A stretch of 64,000 nucleotides of DNA from JAUIET01 sp964352475 (GTDB taxonomy: Bacteria > Pseudomonadota > Gammaproteobacteria > Pseudomonadales > JAUIET01): contig CAYGSL010000002.1 in assembly GCA_964352475.1 (NCBI GenBank), positions 62,001-126,000 of the forward strand, given 5' to 3'. The notes below the pieces were generated by a model. It saw only the letters and a program-made list of their open reading frames with translations, did not search any database and was not told where the DNA came from. The number at the start of each line of letters is the position of its first letter. Position 1 is the first letter of the stretch. Positions 11,015-19,439 of the stretch are shown piece after piece. The position numbers were made by a program, and so were the translations under genes.

Positions 11015-11157
11015 CGATTCACCCTCACAAGCTGGTTCTTGCCCTGCCGCGTAGTTGCGGTGTGCTTGTAGGGTTTAACCCAGGCTTTTCGATTTGGTTG
11101 ACCTGAGATCTTTCAATTGGATGAACGGTAAGTGGGCCGTCTATCTGTCCGTCATCG

Positions 11158-12660
11158 TTAAAACTCCACCATCGCCCTATACCCCATCGCCTCCAATAAC
11201 GACGCCTTACTAATCCCCTCCTCCGCTTTCATATCCGCGATTGTGCGCGCGACTTTCAAGACCTTGTGATAAGCGCGAGCCGATAAATTGAGTTGCTCAC
11301 TGGCAGCGTACAGCAGCTCCTGCTCTGGATCGGCAAGTTTGCAGATATCGCGGATTTGTGGGCTGCTCAAGTCGCTGTTCAGGCAGTTCTGGCGTTGCAG
11401 CTGAACTGTGCGCGCCGCATTAACGCGTTTTAGTACGGTTGCACTGCTTTCTTCCTCACAATCACGGTTCTCAAATTCTCTGGGCGAAACCCGGCTAACG
11501 GTAACGTGCAGGTCTATGCGGTCCAGAAGCGGTCCGGACAGTTTGCGGTTATAGCGGGCTATTTGTTCCGGCGTGCAGCGACATTGCACGCGTTGGTCGC
11601 CGTCGTAGCCGCAGGGGCAGGGGTTTCTGGCTGCAACCAGCTGAAAACGGCATGGGTATGAAACCTGCTCGCGGGCCCTGGAGATACAAATCTCGCCGCT
11701 TTCCATGGGTTCACGCAACACTTCTACAACGCTGCGTGGGAATTCAGGAAATTCATCCAGAAACAATACGCCGTTATGGGCCAGCGATATTTCACCTGGT
11801 CGTGGGTGGCTGCCGCCGCCAACCATGGCAGTGGACGAGGCGCTGTGATGAGGGGCGCGAAAAGGTGGCGAGGCGGCAAAAGGAATAAAGTCGCTACTAA
11901 CGGCAAGCGAATGAATCGACGCTACTTGCAATACCTGCTCGCTGCTCAACTCAGGCAAAATCCCCGGCATGCGGCTGGCCAGCATGGTTTTACCGGTACC
12001 AGGTGGCCCGGTGAACAACACATTGTGACGGCCGGAGGCGGCAATCTCTATGGCGCGTTTGGCCATGAACTGGCCTTTTACGTCAGAAAAATCGCCATGT
12101 GGCTGCGCTGAAGTCTGTAAGTTTGTGATCGGCACCGGTGACAGTTTGGTATTGCCATTGAGGTGGGCGCAGAGTTCCAGAAGATCCCCCGCGGCATAGA
12201 TTTCGCTGTGCTCCAGAATACCGGCTTCAGTAGCGTTCGCGGCGGGCACAAACAGTGTGTTGCCGGTGTCGGCGCCTTGTATAAGAGAGGGTAACAAGCC
12301 TTTTACGTAGCGAAGTTCGCCGTTCAGGCCGAGTTCTGCATAGAACTCGCTATGATCCAGCGCTTGCTCGGGCAGTTGGCCAGACGCCACCAGCACTCCC
12401 AGGGCAATAGCCAGATCATAGCGGCCGCCGTGCTTTGGAATGTCGGCCGGGGCAAGATTCACGGTAATGCGAGTATCTGGAAACTCAAAATGGGCGTTGA
12501 GCAGAGCGCTGCGCACCCGGTCTTTGCTTTCTTTTACCGCGGTTTGCGCCAAACCAACAATATGAAAAGCGGGCAGCCCGTTCGATAAATGAGTTTCTAC
12601 GGTAACGCGTGGCGCTTCTATACCAATCTGCGCGCGCGTATGTACAACGGCAATAGACAT
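11158..12660 (-). CDS. comM: YifB/ComM family Mg chelatase-like AAA+ ATPase
   Basis: Hexameric AAA+ helicase of the ComM family, which promotes branch migration during natural transformation. The N-terminal domain (about 1-170) has the family start SIAVVHTRAQIGIEAP. Walker A is GPPGTGKT, Walker B lies in GVLFLDEFPEF, and the C-terminal Mg-chelatase domain has RARAYHKVLKVARTIAD-like segments. Cysteines in NPCPCGY and CRCTPEQI form the family's zinc-type insertion. At 500 residues it is full length. The ATG at 12660 has a strong GGAGGGATC ribosome binding site. It lies just downstream of ubiK, the order seen in many gammaproteobacteria. Confidence 0.93.
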   Translation of the reverse strand: MSIAVVHTRAQIGIEAPRVTVETHLSNGLPAFHIVGLAQTAVKESKDRVRSALLNAHFEFPDTRITVNLAPADIPKHGGRYDLAIALGVLVASGQLPEQALDHSEFYAELGLNGELRYVKGLLPSLIQGADTGNTLFVPAANATEAGILEHSEIYAAGDLLELCAHLNGNTKLSPVPITNLQTSAQPHGDFSDVKGQFMAKRAIEIAASGRHNVLFTGPPGTGKTMLASRMPGILPELSSEQVLQVASIHSLAVSSDFIPFAASPPFRAPHHSASSTAMVGGGSHPRPGEISLAHNGVLFLDEFPEFPRSVVEVLREPMESGEICISRAREQVSYPCRFQLVAARNPCPCGYDGDQRVQCRCTPEQIARYNRKLSGPLLDRIDLHVTVSRVSPREFENRDCEEESSATVLKRVNAARTVQLQRQNCLNSDLSSPQIRDICKLADPEQELLYAASEQLNLSARAYHKVLKVARTIADMKAEEGISKASLLEAMGYRAMVEF

Positions 12661-12715
12661 ATTGATCCCTCCATGGATACACGTCTGCGGATGCGTCGGC
12701 CTTGGGGCCGACTGA

Positions 12716-12982
12716 CTACTTCAGCGAATTACTGATCTGCTCAAGCTCCTGCTCAAGTTCTTCCACCCGGCTTCGGGTTTTACGCAAAACCTCCTGTTGT
12801 GCGTCAAATTCCTCTCGGGTCACAATGTCCAGCTTGCTGAATACATTTTGAACAATGGACTGTACGCTTTTTTGCAACTCGTTGCGAGCATCAGCAGCGG
12901 TTGAGCTGTCGCCACCACTGATGCTGGTAAACAATTGGCCCAGCTGATCGCTGAGCTGCTGGATAATTCGGTCTCTAATCAT
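12716..12982 (-). CDS. ubiK: Ubiquinone biosynthesis accessory factor UbiK
   Basis: Small 88-residue protein of the former BMFP/YqiC family. It begins MIRDRIIQQLSDQLGQL and ends in a strong coiled coil (about 52-88; VEELEQELEQISNSL). In E. coli, UbiK binds UbiJ and supports the last steps of aerobic ubiquinone synthesis in the soluble Ubi complex; the coiled coil drives trimer formation. The gene is the first of a minus-strand unit with comM 55 bp downstream. The spacer between them contains a hairpin (12695-12712) without a T-run. Length and residue pattern fit the family well. Confidence 0.88.
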   Translation of the reverse strand: MIRDRIIQQLSDQLGQLFTSISGGDSSTAADARNELQKSVQSIVQNVFSKLDIVTREEFDAQQEVLRKTRSRVEELEQELEQISNSLK

Positions 12983-13023
12983 GTGTGAAGTGCTTGCGAG
13001 TGACGCTGCATTCTACCGAACTG

Positions 13024-13085
13024 TGCACCAGCATGCCTGCTATTGCCTGCGGCAATGGTAGATTTTGGTGCGCTATTACGGTGCA
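13024..13085 (+). promoter_or_regulatory. Two candidate NtrC enhancer sites
   Basis: TGCGCTATTACGGTGCA (13069-13085) matches the dyad of NtrC sites (TGCACC-N5-GGTGCA) with one strong half. TGCACCAGCATG at 13024 has a perfect left half and a poor right half. Their centres are 45 bp apart and about 118 and 163 bp upstream of the predicted sigma-54 start, a usual enhancer distance. Confidence 0.45.
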
Positions 13086-13168
13086 CAGTCTTATTTTGGC
13101 GCGAAATTCCTACCCTTTTTTTCTACAGAGCAGCTCTAAGCCATTGAATTAATGCAATAAACACTAAC

Positions 13169-13184
13169 TGGCACAGTACCTGCT
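13169..13184 (+). promoter_or_regulatory. Sigma-54 (RpoN) promoter of the porin-glnK unit
   Basis: TGGCACAGTACCTGCT has a perfect -24 element (TGGCAC), the invariant GG and GC separated by exactly 10 bp, and a -12 element CTGCT. It lies 57 bp upstream of the porin start, so transcription would begin near 13195. Confidence 0.7.
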
Positions 13185-13241
13185 AAATGCTACTCATCAT
13201 TAACTTAAGCGGGCCTAATGCCTGGCTTTCTGGAGCACAAC

Positions 13242-13895
13242 ATGAAAAAAGCATTTATTGGAATAGCGGCAGCGGCTTCTATGTTATCAACCTTACCGGT
13301 TAACGCCGATGTATCCGTGAGCGGCAATCTGGGCGTCATGTCAGACTATTTCTACCGCGGAATATTTCAATCAGACAGCGTCGCCAACGGCGGGCTTAAT
13401 CTGGAAGCCGGTGGATTTTACCTGGGCACCTGGGCAGCTGATGTGGATGACGGCCTGGAAGTCGATGTATTCGGCGGCTATGGTCACGAATTTGAAGGTG
13501 GTTTTAGCGCAGGCATTGGCTTCACCGGTTATTACTACACAGGCGAATTTGATGACACCTACCAGGAAATCAACCTCAGCGTAGGTTGGAACTTTCTATC
13601 GGTTGATTATGCGATTGGCGAATACGACAACTTTGGCGGCGCCAAGCAAGACTATGACTTTTTAAGCGTTAGCGCTGAATACAATGGCCTGTACGCCCTG
13701 TTTGGCAGCTTTGGTGACGACTTTAGCGGCGACTACTGGGAGCTGGGCTACGGCATGGAAGTGGCGGGTTTTGATGTAACCGGCTCGATTATCATTAACG
13801 ACAAAGAGCTTTCCGGTACGGTAGATTCCAGCGGAAATCCCGATGCGGACGAATCGTTTGTGCTGAGCATCAGTAAATCAATCGATATTATGTAA
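13242..13895 (+). CDS. TorF-family putative outer membrane porin
   Basis: Outer membrane beta-barrel protein of 217 residues from the gcw_chp/TorF family. The ATG at 13242 (MKKAFIGIAAAAS) has GGAG about 8 bp upstream and gives a signal peptide ending at VNADV. A frame extension to 13218 would spoil the signal. Family marks are SGNLGVMSDYFYRGI near the mature N-terminus, GTWAADVDDG, and alternating aromatic residues such as YYTGEFDDTYQEINLSVGW that fit beta strands. The barrel is acidic. It shares a sigma-54 promoter with glnK, so it is probably made under nitrogen limitation and may take up a nitrogenous solute. Confidence 0.85.
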   Translation: MKKAFIGIAAAASMLSTLPVNADVSVSGNLGVMSDYFYRGIFQSDSVANGGLNLEAGGFYLGTWAADVDDGLEVDVFGGYGHEFEGGFSAGIGFTGYYYTGEFDDTYQEINLSVGWNFLSVDYAIGEYDNFGGAKQDYDFLSVSAEYNGLYALFGSFGDDFSGDYWELGYGMEVAGFDVTGSIIINDKELSGTVDSSGNPDADESFVLSISKSIDIM

Positions 13896-13990
13896 GCGCC
13901 AAGTACGCACAACAAGTAAGCCGGGCAGGTGAAATCAAGGCGATCAATAAATGCTACTATTGCTGCCATAGAGAATAGCGGGAGATACAT

Positions 13991-14329
13991 ATGAAACTAG
14001 TCACAGCCATTATCAAGCCATTCAAGCTTGACGATGTCAGGGCGGCCCTGTCTGAGATAGGCGTTCAGGGCATTACCGTCACTGAAGTTAAGGGCTTTGG
14101 TCGTCAAAAAGGCCACACTGAACTGTACCGAGGTGCGGAGTACGTGGTGGATTTTCTGCCCAAGGTAAAGCTGGAAATCGCGATTGATGACAGCTTGCTG
14201 GATCAGGCGATCGAAACCATTAGCGATGCCGCCAATACCGGTAAGATCGGCGATGGCAAAATTTTCGTCTCGAATCTTGAGCAGGTCATTCGCATTCGCA
14301 CCGGCGAGACAGGCAGCGACGCCGTCTAA
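13991..14329 (+). CDS. glnK: Nitrogen regulatory protein P-II (GlnK/GlnB)
   Basis: Trimeric PII signal protein of 112 residues that integrates 2-oxoglutarate, ATP/ADP and glutamine status. The T-loop carries the uridylylation site Y51 in RGAEYVVDFLPK. The signatures KGFGRQKGHTELYRG and TGKIGDGKIFV are intact. The start has ribosome binding site GGGAG. It lies 95 bp after the TorF porin and probably shares that gene's sigma-54 promoter, which supports GlnK rather than constitutive GlnB. The usual partner amtB does not follow; a terminator at 14354 and an unrelated gene come next. Either AmtB is encoded elsewhere or this protein acts on NtrB and GlnE only. Confidence 0.95.
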   Translation: MKLVTAIIKPFKLDDVRAALSEIGVQGITVTEVKGFGRQKGHTELYRGAEYVVDFLPKVKLEIAIDDSLLDQAIETISDAANTGKIGDGKIFVSNLEQVIRIRTGETGSDAV

Positions 14330-14353
14330 TTGCCCGCTTAAAAAGAAGGAAGA

Positions 14354-14386
14354 AAAAAACCGGCCGTGGTAAGCCGGTTTTTTTTG
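14354..14386 (+). terminator. Intrinsic terminator after glnK
   Basis: An A-tract followed by CCGGC (14361-14365), an 8-nt loop, GCCGG (14374-14378) and eight T residues. It ends the porin-glnK transcript, and the flanking A and T runs extend the stem. Confidence 0.9.
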
Positions 14387-14513
14387 CTTTTCTCCACACC
14401 TGGTCTATACATAAAGTCTGCCAATTAAAGGCGCAGGAAACGTGCTGAAGCAAAGTGCCAGCTAGCTCAACACGTTAGATCAAAAAATGACCATCAAGTG
14501 GGGATGATAGAGC

Positions 14514-14738
14514 ATGAAAACGGCCGCTGTAGAGCATCAGCTCAAAGATTATCTGGGCAGTAAAGACGATAACGCTGAAACACGTACTGTTGGTACGCGC
14601 GTTCGCTTGCGAAGTAAAATGGAATCTGAAATCGAGGCGTTCTTGCAACGCGGCGGACAAATCGCTGAAATCGAAGCGAATGTTATGGCCGATCCTCCCC
14701 GCAAGCCCACCAGCGACTACGGCAGCCAGCCAATTTAG
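14514..14738 (+). CDS. SutA-like RNA polymerase-associated regulator (short form)
   Basis: 74-residue hydrophilic protein. Its C-terminal half (FLQRGGQIAEIEANVMADP then PRKPTSDYGSQPI) closely resembles, from memory, the conserved C-terminus of Pseudomonas SutA, which binds RNA polymerase and supports slow-growth transcription. Pseudomonas SutA is about 105 residues with a long acidic N-terminal tail. Here that tail is only about 25 residues and moderately acidic (SKDDNAET). The KMESEIEAFLQRGG helix is kept. It is a single gene between the glnK terminator and a convergent hairpin at 14748. The homology is clear at the C-terminus; the functional assignment is inference. Confidence 0.6.
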   Translation: MKTAAVEHQLKDYLGSKDDNAETRTVGTRVRLRSKMESEIEAFLQRGGQIAEIEANVMADPPRKPTSDYGSQPI

Positions 14739-14747
14739 CTTCTAACC

Positions 14748-14773
14748 GGAAACGGGCTTTCCTGCCCGTTTCC
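14748..14773. terminator. Bidirectional hairpin between the SutA-like gene and yigB
   Basis: GGAAACGGGC and GCCCGTTTCC form a perfect 10-bp stem with a 6-nt loop between convergent genes. T content after the stem is modest, but A/T pairs at the stem base could serve both strands. Confidence 0.65.
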
Positions 14774-14780
14774 TCTACCG

Positions 14781-15482
14781 CTATAAGCTTTTGATCGCGT
14801 CCGGTAACTCGTTTACAGACGTCAGAATCAAATCGGGTTGTTGTTCATGCGGCCAGGGTTCTCCCTCAGGGTTTATCCAGACGCATGGAATTCCCAGCTG
14901 TTGCGCTCCCAGCACATCGTGTTCGGGGTTGTCGCCAATGTGCAGCATTTCATGTGCGGCTATTTCGAATTTCTGCAATGCCAATTCAAAATGAGGCGCG
15001 GCCGGTTTGCTGGAGTTAATGTCTTCAGCCTTGATACCGAAATCAAACAAGTGGGAAATATCCAGGCGCATTACATCAGCATTGCCGTTGGTCAACGCCA
15101 CTAACTGAAACCGTTCTTTTAATCCAGCCAGGGTCTCTTCTACGCCGTCATACAGTGTTACGTCGTGCCTGGCCTCAATAAATAGCTCGAAAGCTTGCTC
15201 TGTCAGCTGACGTGCTTCCAGCTCCGAGTAACCTGAATCGCGGATAAGTAAATACACAGATTCAATTCGAAGCTTGCTTATCTGGTGATGCAAATCCGGG
15301 CGCTGCTTATATAGCTCAATTCGCCGTTGAATAATTGTGTCCTGGTCAAAGCGCTGAAATACTTCCGGGCAACGCTGCCGTAGAAATTGATTCACTCGCT
15401 TTTCTGCGGCTATAAGTACCGGTCTCACCGGCCACAGCGTATCGTCCAGATCAAACGACAATACTTTCAGTGTCTCAGACAT
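14781..15482 (-). CDS. yigB: HAD-family hydrolase YigB (FMN/5-amino-6-ribitylaminouracil phosphatase type)
   Basis: 233-residue haloacid dehalogenase-superfamily phosphatase. Motif I is SFDLDDTLWP, with the nucleophile Asp and the acid-base Asp two residues later. Motif II is the Thr in VALTNGN, motif III the Lys in SSKPAAPHFE, and motif IV GDNPEHDVLGA. E. coli YigB dephosphorylates flavin precursors and FMN. The gene is last in the lptM-lysA-dapF-DUF484-xerC-yigB operon and overlaps xerC by one base as TGATG, an order conserved from E. coli to Pseudomonas. The start ATG is therefore well supported. Confidence 0.9.
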   Translation of the reverse strand: MSETLKVLSFDLDDTLWPVRPVLIAAEKRVNQFLRQRCPEVFQRFDQDTIIQRRIELYKQRPDLHHQISKLRIESVYLLIRDSGYSELEARQLTEQAFELFIEARHDVTLYDGVEETLAGLKERFQLVALTNGNADVMRLDISHLFDFGIKAEDINSSKPAAPHFELALQKFEIAAHEMLHIGDNPEHDVLGAQQLGIPCVWINPEGEPWPHEQQPDLILTSVNELPDAIKSL

Positions 15483-16456
15483 CAGTCGTCATTGCCCTTA
15501 ACCGCACGCGGATGCGCTTTGTCATACACCTCGGCGAGATGCTGGTAGTCAAGATGGGTATACACTTGCGTGGTGCTGATATTCGCGTGCCCCAGCAGCT
15601 CTTGCAGGGCGCGCAAGTCACCGCTGGATTGCAACAAATGGCTGGCAAAGGAATGGCGCAACATATGTGGGTGCAGCTTATGCCCCATGGCTTGCTGTTT
15701 GCACCAATATTCCAGCCGCGCCTGAACGCTGCGCGGCTTGATGCGGGTGCCGCGTTTACTCAAAAACAGGGCGGTTTCATCGTTCGCAGGTGAAAAATCC
15801 TGCCGCCATTTCATCCATTCGCGAATTGCAGAGGTAGCCTTGGATCCCACCGGCAGGCTGCGGGTTTTGTTGCCCTTACCGGTTACCAGCAGCATATTAG
15901 CCTTAAAATCCAGATCGGCAAGATTAACACTAACCAATTCACTTAAACGCAGGCCGGACGAATACATCAGCTCAAACATGGCTGCGTCTCTGGCGGCAAG
16001 CGCATCATCAGCGCTGATACTGAGAAAGTGTTGAAGTTGATCGACCTCGGCCGCCTTGGGTAAGGTTTTGTTTGTTTTTGGTGCGCGAACTGAAAGGGCG
16101 GGGTTGTGTTTTACTACGGCATTGCGATTGTAGAAACCATACAGCGAACGAATCGATGAGAGTAGCCGCTGTATGCTGCGCCCGGATAAGCCGCGCCGGT
16201 GTTGCTTGCCAACCAAACCACGCACATCCGCCTCAGTCACCTGTTCAGGGCTGGTAAGATCCTGTAGCGCACAATGGTTGCTAAACAAAGTCAGGTCGCG
16301 TTGATACGCGCCCATTGTATTTACCGACAACCGCCGCACTGTACGCCCATAGCTTAAGAACTCATTGATTAATGAGTCCAGCGTGCGCAGAGGTGTATCG
16401 TTTGAGGTTTTGGAATCGCTGATCGGAGGCTTGCTACAAGTATCGCGGTAAGGCAT
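15482..16456 (-). CDS. xerC: Tyrosine recombinase XerC
   Basis: Site-specific recombinase that works with XerD at dif to resolve chromosome dimers. The N-terminal SAM-like domain covers about residues 25-115 and the catalytic domain about 130-315. The catalytic residues are Arg in SSGLRLSELV, Lys in VTGKGNKTR, His and Arg in HMLRHSFASH, His in LLGHANISTTQ and the nucleophile Tyr in VYTHLD. The ATG at 16456 has GGTGAAG about 10 bp upstream; a TTG at 16474 is also open. The coding start overlaps the 3' end of the DUF484 gene by about 23 bp. The roughly 20-residue N-terminal tail rich in Ser and Asp is longer than in E. coli XerC. Confidence 0.93.
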   Translation of the reverse strand: MPYRDTCSKPPISDSKTSNDTPLRTLDSLINEFLSYGRTVRRLSVNTMGAYQRDLTLFSNHCALQDLTSPEQVTEADVRGLVGKQHRRGLSGRSIQRLLSSIRSLYGFYNRNAVVKHNPALSVRAPKTNKTLPKAAEVDQLQHFLSISADDALAARDAAMFELMYSSGLRLSELVSVNLADLDFKANMLLVTGKGNKTRSLPVGSKATSAIREWMKWRQDFSPANDETALFLSKRGTRIKPRSVQARLEYWCKQQAMGHKLHPHMLRHSFASHLLQSSGDLRALQELLGHANISTTQVYTHLDYQHLAEVYDKAHPRAVKGNDD

Positions 16457-17120
16457 GCGCCAGAACTTCACCAATGTAGCTCAGAAACAGAGTGCCCATA
16501 CCGCTCTTGTAGTGCTGCGAGTCACGACTGCCAACCGCCAACAAACCAATATTGGTGGTGTTTCGAATAGGTACGACAGCGGCCGACTTTATCTGCTCGG
16601 CGTTGTCGCCAAACAAAAATTCGTTTTCTTCCTTGCGCAAGATGCCACAGATAACCTGTCGGGCATCCATCAGGTTACCAACTGACTCACGGGCAGTGGC
16701 TGGCGTAACACAGCGGTAGTTACCGGTGGTACGCTCTTGGGCACCGAATAAATACAAGCTGTTGAAATCTGTTTTGAAGTCTTTTTTGAGGCTTGAATCA
16801 AGCGAGTCAACGGCCGCGGACAATGAATCGGCGAGCAATAAGTCCAACACCAGCCGCCGGGTTAACTCAAATAAGCGGTCATTGTCGCGAGCGTTATCAA
16901 CCAGTTTTACCAATCGTGAGCGCAGCTCCTGATTGCGTTCTCTAAGCACTCCGAGCTGTCGTTCGACAAGCGACACCGCTGTGCCGCTCTCGTGCGGCAA
17001 TTCCAGGTCAGCTAGTACTGCTGGCTGTCTATTAAAAAAGCCAGGGTTTTCGCGTAAAAACGCGGCCACTTGCTCTTCGTCTATCTCAGCTAATGGTTGA
17101 GCCGGTCTAATCGCACTCAT
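16434..17120 (-). CDS. DUF484 family protein (YigA-like, GAF fold)
   Basis: 228-residue cytosolic protein. The N-terminal helical region includes VAAFLRENPGFFNRQPAVL and a coiled coil around ERQLGVLRERNQELRSRL. The C-terminal half has the GAF-like DUF484 domain with SAAVVPIRNTTNIGLLAVGS and FLSYIGEVLAHALP. No enzymatic activity is known for the family. It sits between dapF (4-bp ATGA overlap) and xerC, its constant position in gammaproteobacteria, so a role tied to XerC or to cell-wall precursor supply has been suspected but not shown. Length is typical. Confidence 0.88.
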   Translation of the reverse strand: MSAIRPAQPLAEIDEEQVAAFLRENPGFFNRQPAVLADLELPHESGTAVSLVERQLGVLRERNQELRSRLVKLVDNARDNDRLFELTRRLVLDLLLADSLSAAVDSLDSSLKKDFKTDFNSLYLFGAQERTTGNYRCVTPATARESVGNLMDARQVICGILRKEENEFLFGDNAEQIKSAAVVPIRNTTNIGLLAVGSRDSQHYKSGMGTLFLSYIGEVLAHALPRYL

Positions 17121-17947
17121 ATTCGAATCTGGCCTTCAAAAACGGTCATTGCCGGTCCTGTCATAAAAACCGGTTTGCCTTCGCCCTGCCATTCTAGTTT
17201 CAAAACCCCGCCTTTCAAATGGGCTTGGGCCGAATCCGTGAGTAAGTTACGTAATCGGGCGCCCACGAAGGCCGCACACGCACCCGTACCGCAGGCCAGT
17301 GTTTCACCAACGCCGCGTTCTACCACGCGTAAATCAAAGCTCTGCTGGTCGCGGATTTTGGCAAAACCCACGTTTACCTGCTCCGGAAAACGTTCATGGC
17401 GGCTCAAACTGCGGCCAAGCTTGTTGACACGCATTGAGCGCATATCGTCAACAAACATCACCATGTGCGGATTACCCATAGACACGGCACTGACATCAAA
17501 CTGCTTGCCTTTGTGCTCAAGCGCGTAGCTGACACTGCGCGAATCGGCGATAAAAGGAATATCAGCAGGATCCAGCCTAGGCACGCCCATATTCACCCGC
17601 ACCTGACCGTCGTCCTCCAGCTTCAGTACCAGCTCGTTATTGCTGGTCTCCACTACAATTTCGCGTTTGCCGGTTAATTGCTTGTCGTGAACATATTTGG
17701 CAAAACAGCGCACGCCGTTGCCACACTGCTCAACTTCGTTACCATCCTGATTGAATATACGGTAGCGAAAATCAACATCCGGGTTGTGCGGGTGCTCAAC
17801 CAATAACACCTGGTCGCAGCCAATACCAAAATGCCTATCAGCCAGGCGTCTGATCAAGGTTTTGTTCAGCCTGATATTCTGCGCAAGCAAATCCAGCACA
17901 ACAAAATCGTTGCCCAGCCCATGCATTTTGGTGAACTTGATGAGCAT
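17117..17947 (-). CDS. dapF: Diaminopimelate epimerase
   Basis: 276-residue PLP-independent racemase converting LL- to meso-diaminopimelate for lysine and peptidoglycan. It opens with FTKMHGLGNDFVVLD. The two catalytic cysteines are seen in EQCGNGVRC and LACGTGACA. Substrate contacts lie in NPHMVMFV and VGFAKI-type segments. It begins 2 bp after the lysA stop and overlaps the DUF484 gene by 4 bp, so translation is tightly coupled along the operon. Length matches E. coli DapF (274). Confidence 0.97.
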   Translation of the reverse strand: MLIKFTKMHGLGNDFVVLDLLAQNIRLNKTLIRRLADRHFGIGCDQVLLVEHPHNPDVDFRYRIFNQDGNEVEQCGNGVRCFAKYVHDKQLTGKREIVVETSNNELVLKLEDDGQVRVNMGVPRLDPADIPFIADSRSVSYALEHKGKQFDVSAVSMGNPHMVMFVDDMRSMRVNKLGRSLSRHERFPEQVNVGFAKIRDQQSFDLRVVERGVGETLACGTGACAAFVGARLRNLLTDSAQAHLKGGVLKLEWQGEGKPVFMTGPAMTVFEGQIRI

Positions 17948-17949
17948 GT

Positions 17950-19206
17950 TCAGTTGCCATCCGGCAATAAGGCTTCGCCGGCAATCTGATGCGCAAAGTC
18001 TTCTCTGGCGCGAACCAGATAGGCGTTTTCGCCGTCCACTATCACTTCGGCGGCGCGTCCACGGCTGTTGTAGTTGGAACTCATCACAAAACCATAGGCA
18101 CCGCTGGATCTTACGGCCAGCAAATCATCGGCTTGAATAGCCAGCGGTCTGTTTTTTGCCAAAAAGTCAGCCGTTTCACAGATAGGGCCCACCACATCGT
18201 AGTGCTGCAACGGCCGCTGGGCGTTCTCAAGCACAGGATCTATTCCCAGCCAGGCCTGGTACAGCGCCGGGCGTATCATATCGTTCATTGCGGCATCAAC
18301 AATCGCGAAATGACGGTCTTCATTGCGTTTCAAGTACAGAACCGAGGTGATCAAGGCGCCGGCATTGGCCACAATCGATCGGCCAGGCTCAACCAGCAGC
18401 TGTACCTCGCGATCAGCAAGCCGTTCGCGCACCTGTTGCAAGTATTCCTGTGGGGTAGGAGGTTGCTCATCTTCATAACAAACACCCAGGCCACCGCCTA
18501 TATCAATATGGTGAATGGGTATACCGTCACTGGCAAGCTCATCAACCAGCAGCAGAAGACGGTCCAATGCGTCGAGAAAGGGCGCAGTTTCGGTCAGTTG
18601 CGAGCCAATATGGCAATCGATTCCGCAGATCTCTATGTGTGACAGTTCGGCCGCCTGGCGGTACACCGCTTTGGCTGCATCAACCGCAATACCAAATTTA
18701 TTCTCGCTCAAACCGGTGGAGATGTACGGGTGGGTTTTGGCGTCCACATCGGGATTTACCCGCAGCGATATTCTGGCGGTTTGCTGAAGTTCACTGGCCA
18801 CTAGCTGTAATTGATGCAACTCGGCTTCTGATTCAACGTTAAAACAAAAAATGCCCGCTTCCAATGCGTGGCGCATTTCATCACGGGTTTTACCAACGCC
18901 TGAAAAAACCACTTTACTGGCCGAGCCTCCTGCTGCCAGAACTCGTTCCAGCTCGCCACTTGAGACTACGTCAAAGCCTGAACCCAGGCGTGCCAGCACG
19001 TTCAATACGGCCAGGTTGGAATTGGCTTTTACCGCATAGCAGATCAGGTGCTCAGAACCGGCCAACGCTTGTTCATACGCGCGATACGCCTGCTCAATGG
19101 CCGTGCGCGAATACACATAGCAAGGGGTGCCAAACTGCTCGGCAATTTGGCCCAGTGACACCTTGTCGGCGTGCAGCACGCCGGATTGATAATGCAGGAA
19201 TGTCAT
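17950..19206 (-). CDS. lysA: Diaminopimelate decarboxylase
   Basis: 418-residue fold-type III PLP enzyme making L-lysine from meso-diaminopimelate. The PLP lysine is in ICYAVKANSNLAVL. Phosphate and substrate contacts lie in HIDIGGGLGVCY, EPGRSIVANAG and the CETADFLA segment, which carries the Cys contributed across the dimer. GAYGFVMSSNYNSR is the usual C-terminal signature. It overlaps lptM by 4 bp (ATGA) and is followed directly by dapF, so the last two lysine-pathway enzymes are made from one transcript. Confidence 0.97.
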   Translation of the reverse strand: MTFLHYQSGVLHADKVSLGQIAEQFGTPCYVYSRTAIEQAYRAYEQALAGSEHLICYAVKANSNLAVLNVLARLGSGFDVVSSGELERVLAAGGSASKVVFSGVGKTRDEMRHALEAGIFCFNVESEAELHQLQLVASELQQTARISLRVNPDVDAKTHPYISTGLSENKFGIAVDAAKAVYRQAAELSHIEICGIDCHIGSQLTETAPFLDALDRLLLLVDELASDGIPIHHIDIGGGLGVCYEDEQPPTPQEYLQQVRERLADREVQLLVEPGRSIVANAGALITSVLYLKRNEDRHFAIVDAAMNDMIRPALYQAWLGIDPVLENAQRPLQHYDVVGPICETADFLAKNRPLAIQADDLLAVRSSGAYGFVMSSNYNSRGRAAEVIVDGENAYLVRAREDFAHQIAGEALLPDGN

Positions 19207-19391
19207 TGGCCGGGCTCGGTAGAATCGGCCTTGCTGGTTTCGTTCGAACGCTCTTCTGCCTGACTATCCTGCACACTCGGTACTGGCTTGTCCTGCGGCT
19301 TGTTGGGCAAATACAGCGGCCCTTTCTGCCCGCAAGCTGCCAGCGCGACAACACTGGTTGCCAGCAATGTAGATAAAAATATGCGTTGCAT
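19203..19391 (-). CDS. lptM: LPS-assembly lipoprotein LptM (YifL)
   Basis: 62-residue lipoprotein with signal MQRIFLSTLLATSVVALAAC. The mature start CGQKGPLYLP is the hallmark of the LptM/YifL family. In E. coli, LptM mimics LPS and promotes maturation of the LptD-LptE outer membrane translocon. The rest is a hydrophilic, disordered Ser/Glu tail. It is first in the operon, 42 nt after a predicted promoter start, and its stop overlaps the lysA ATG. The location next to lysA-dapF is the classic one. Confidence 0.92.
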   Translation of the reverse strand: MQRIFLSTLLATSVVALAACGQKGPLYLPNKPQDKPVPSVQDSQAEERSNETSKADSTEPGQ

Positions 19392-19439
19392 GCTGATTCA
19401 GAGGCTCCATAACCGCCAGATAATACTCAAGATAGCGCG

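Noticed and set aside
12695..12712. GTCGGCC-TTGG-GGCCGAC hairpin as terminator between ubiK and comM
   Set aside because: There is no T-run on either side and the genes are collinear; it may only shape mRNA stability.
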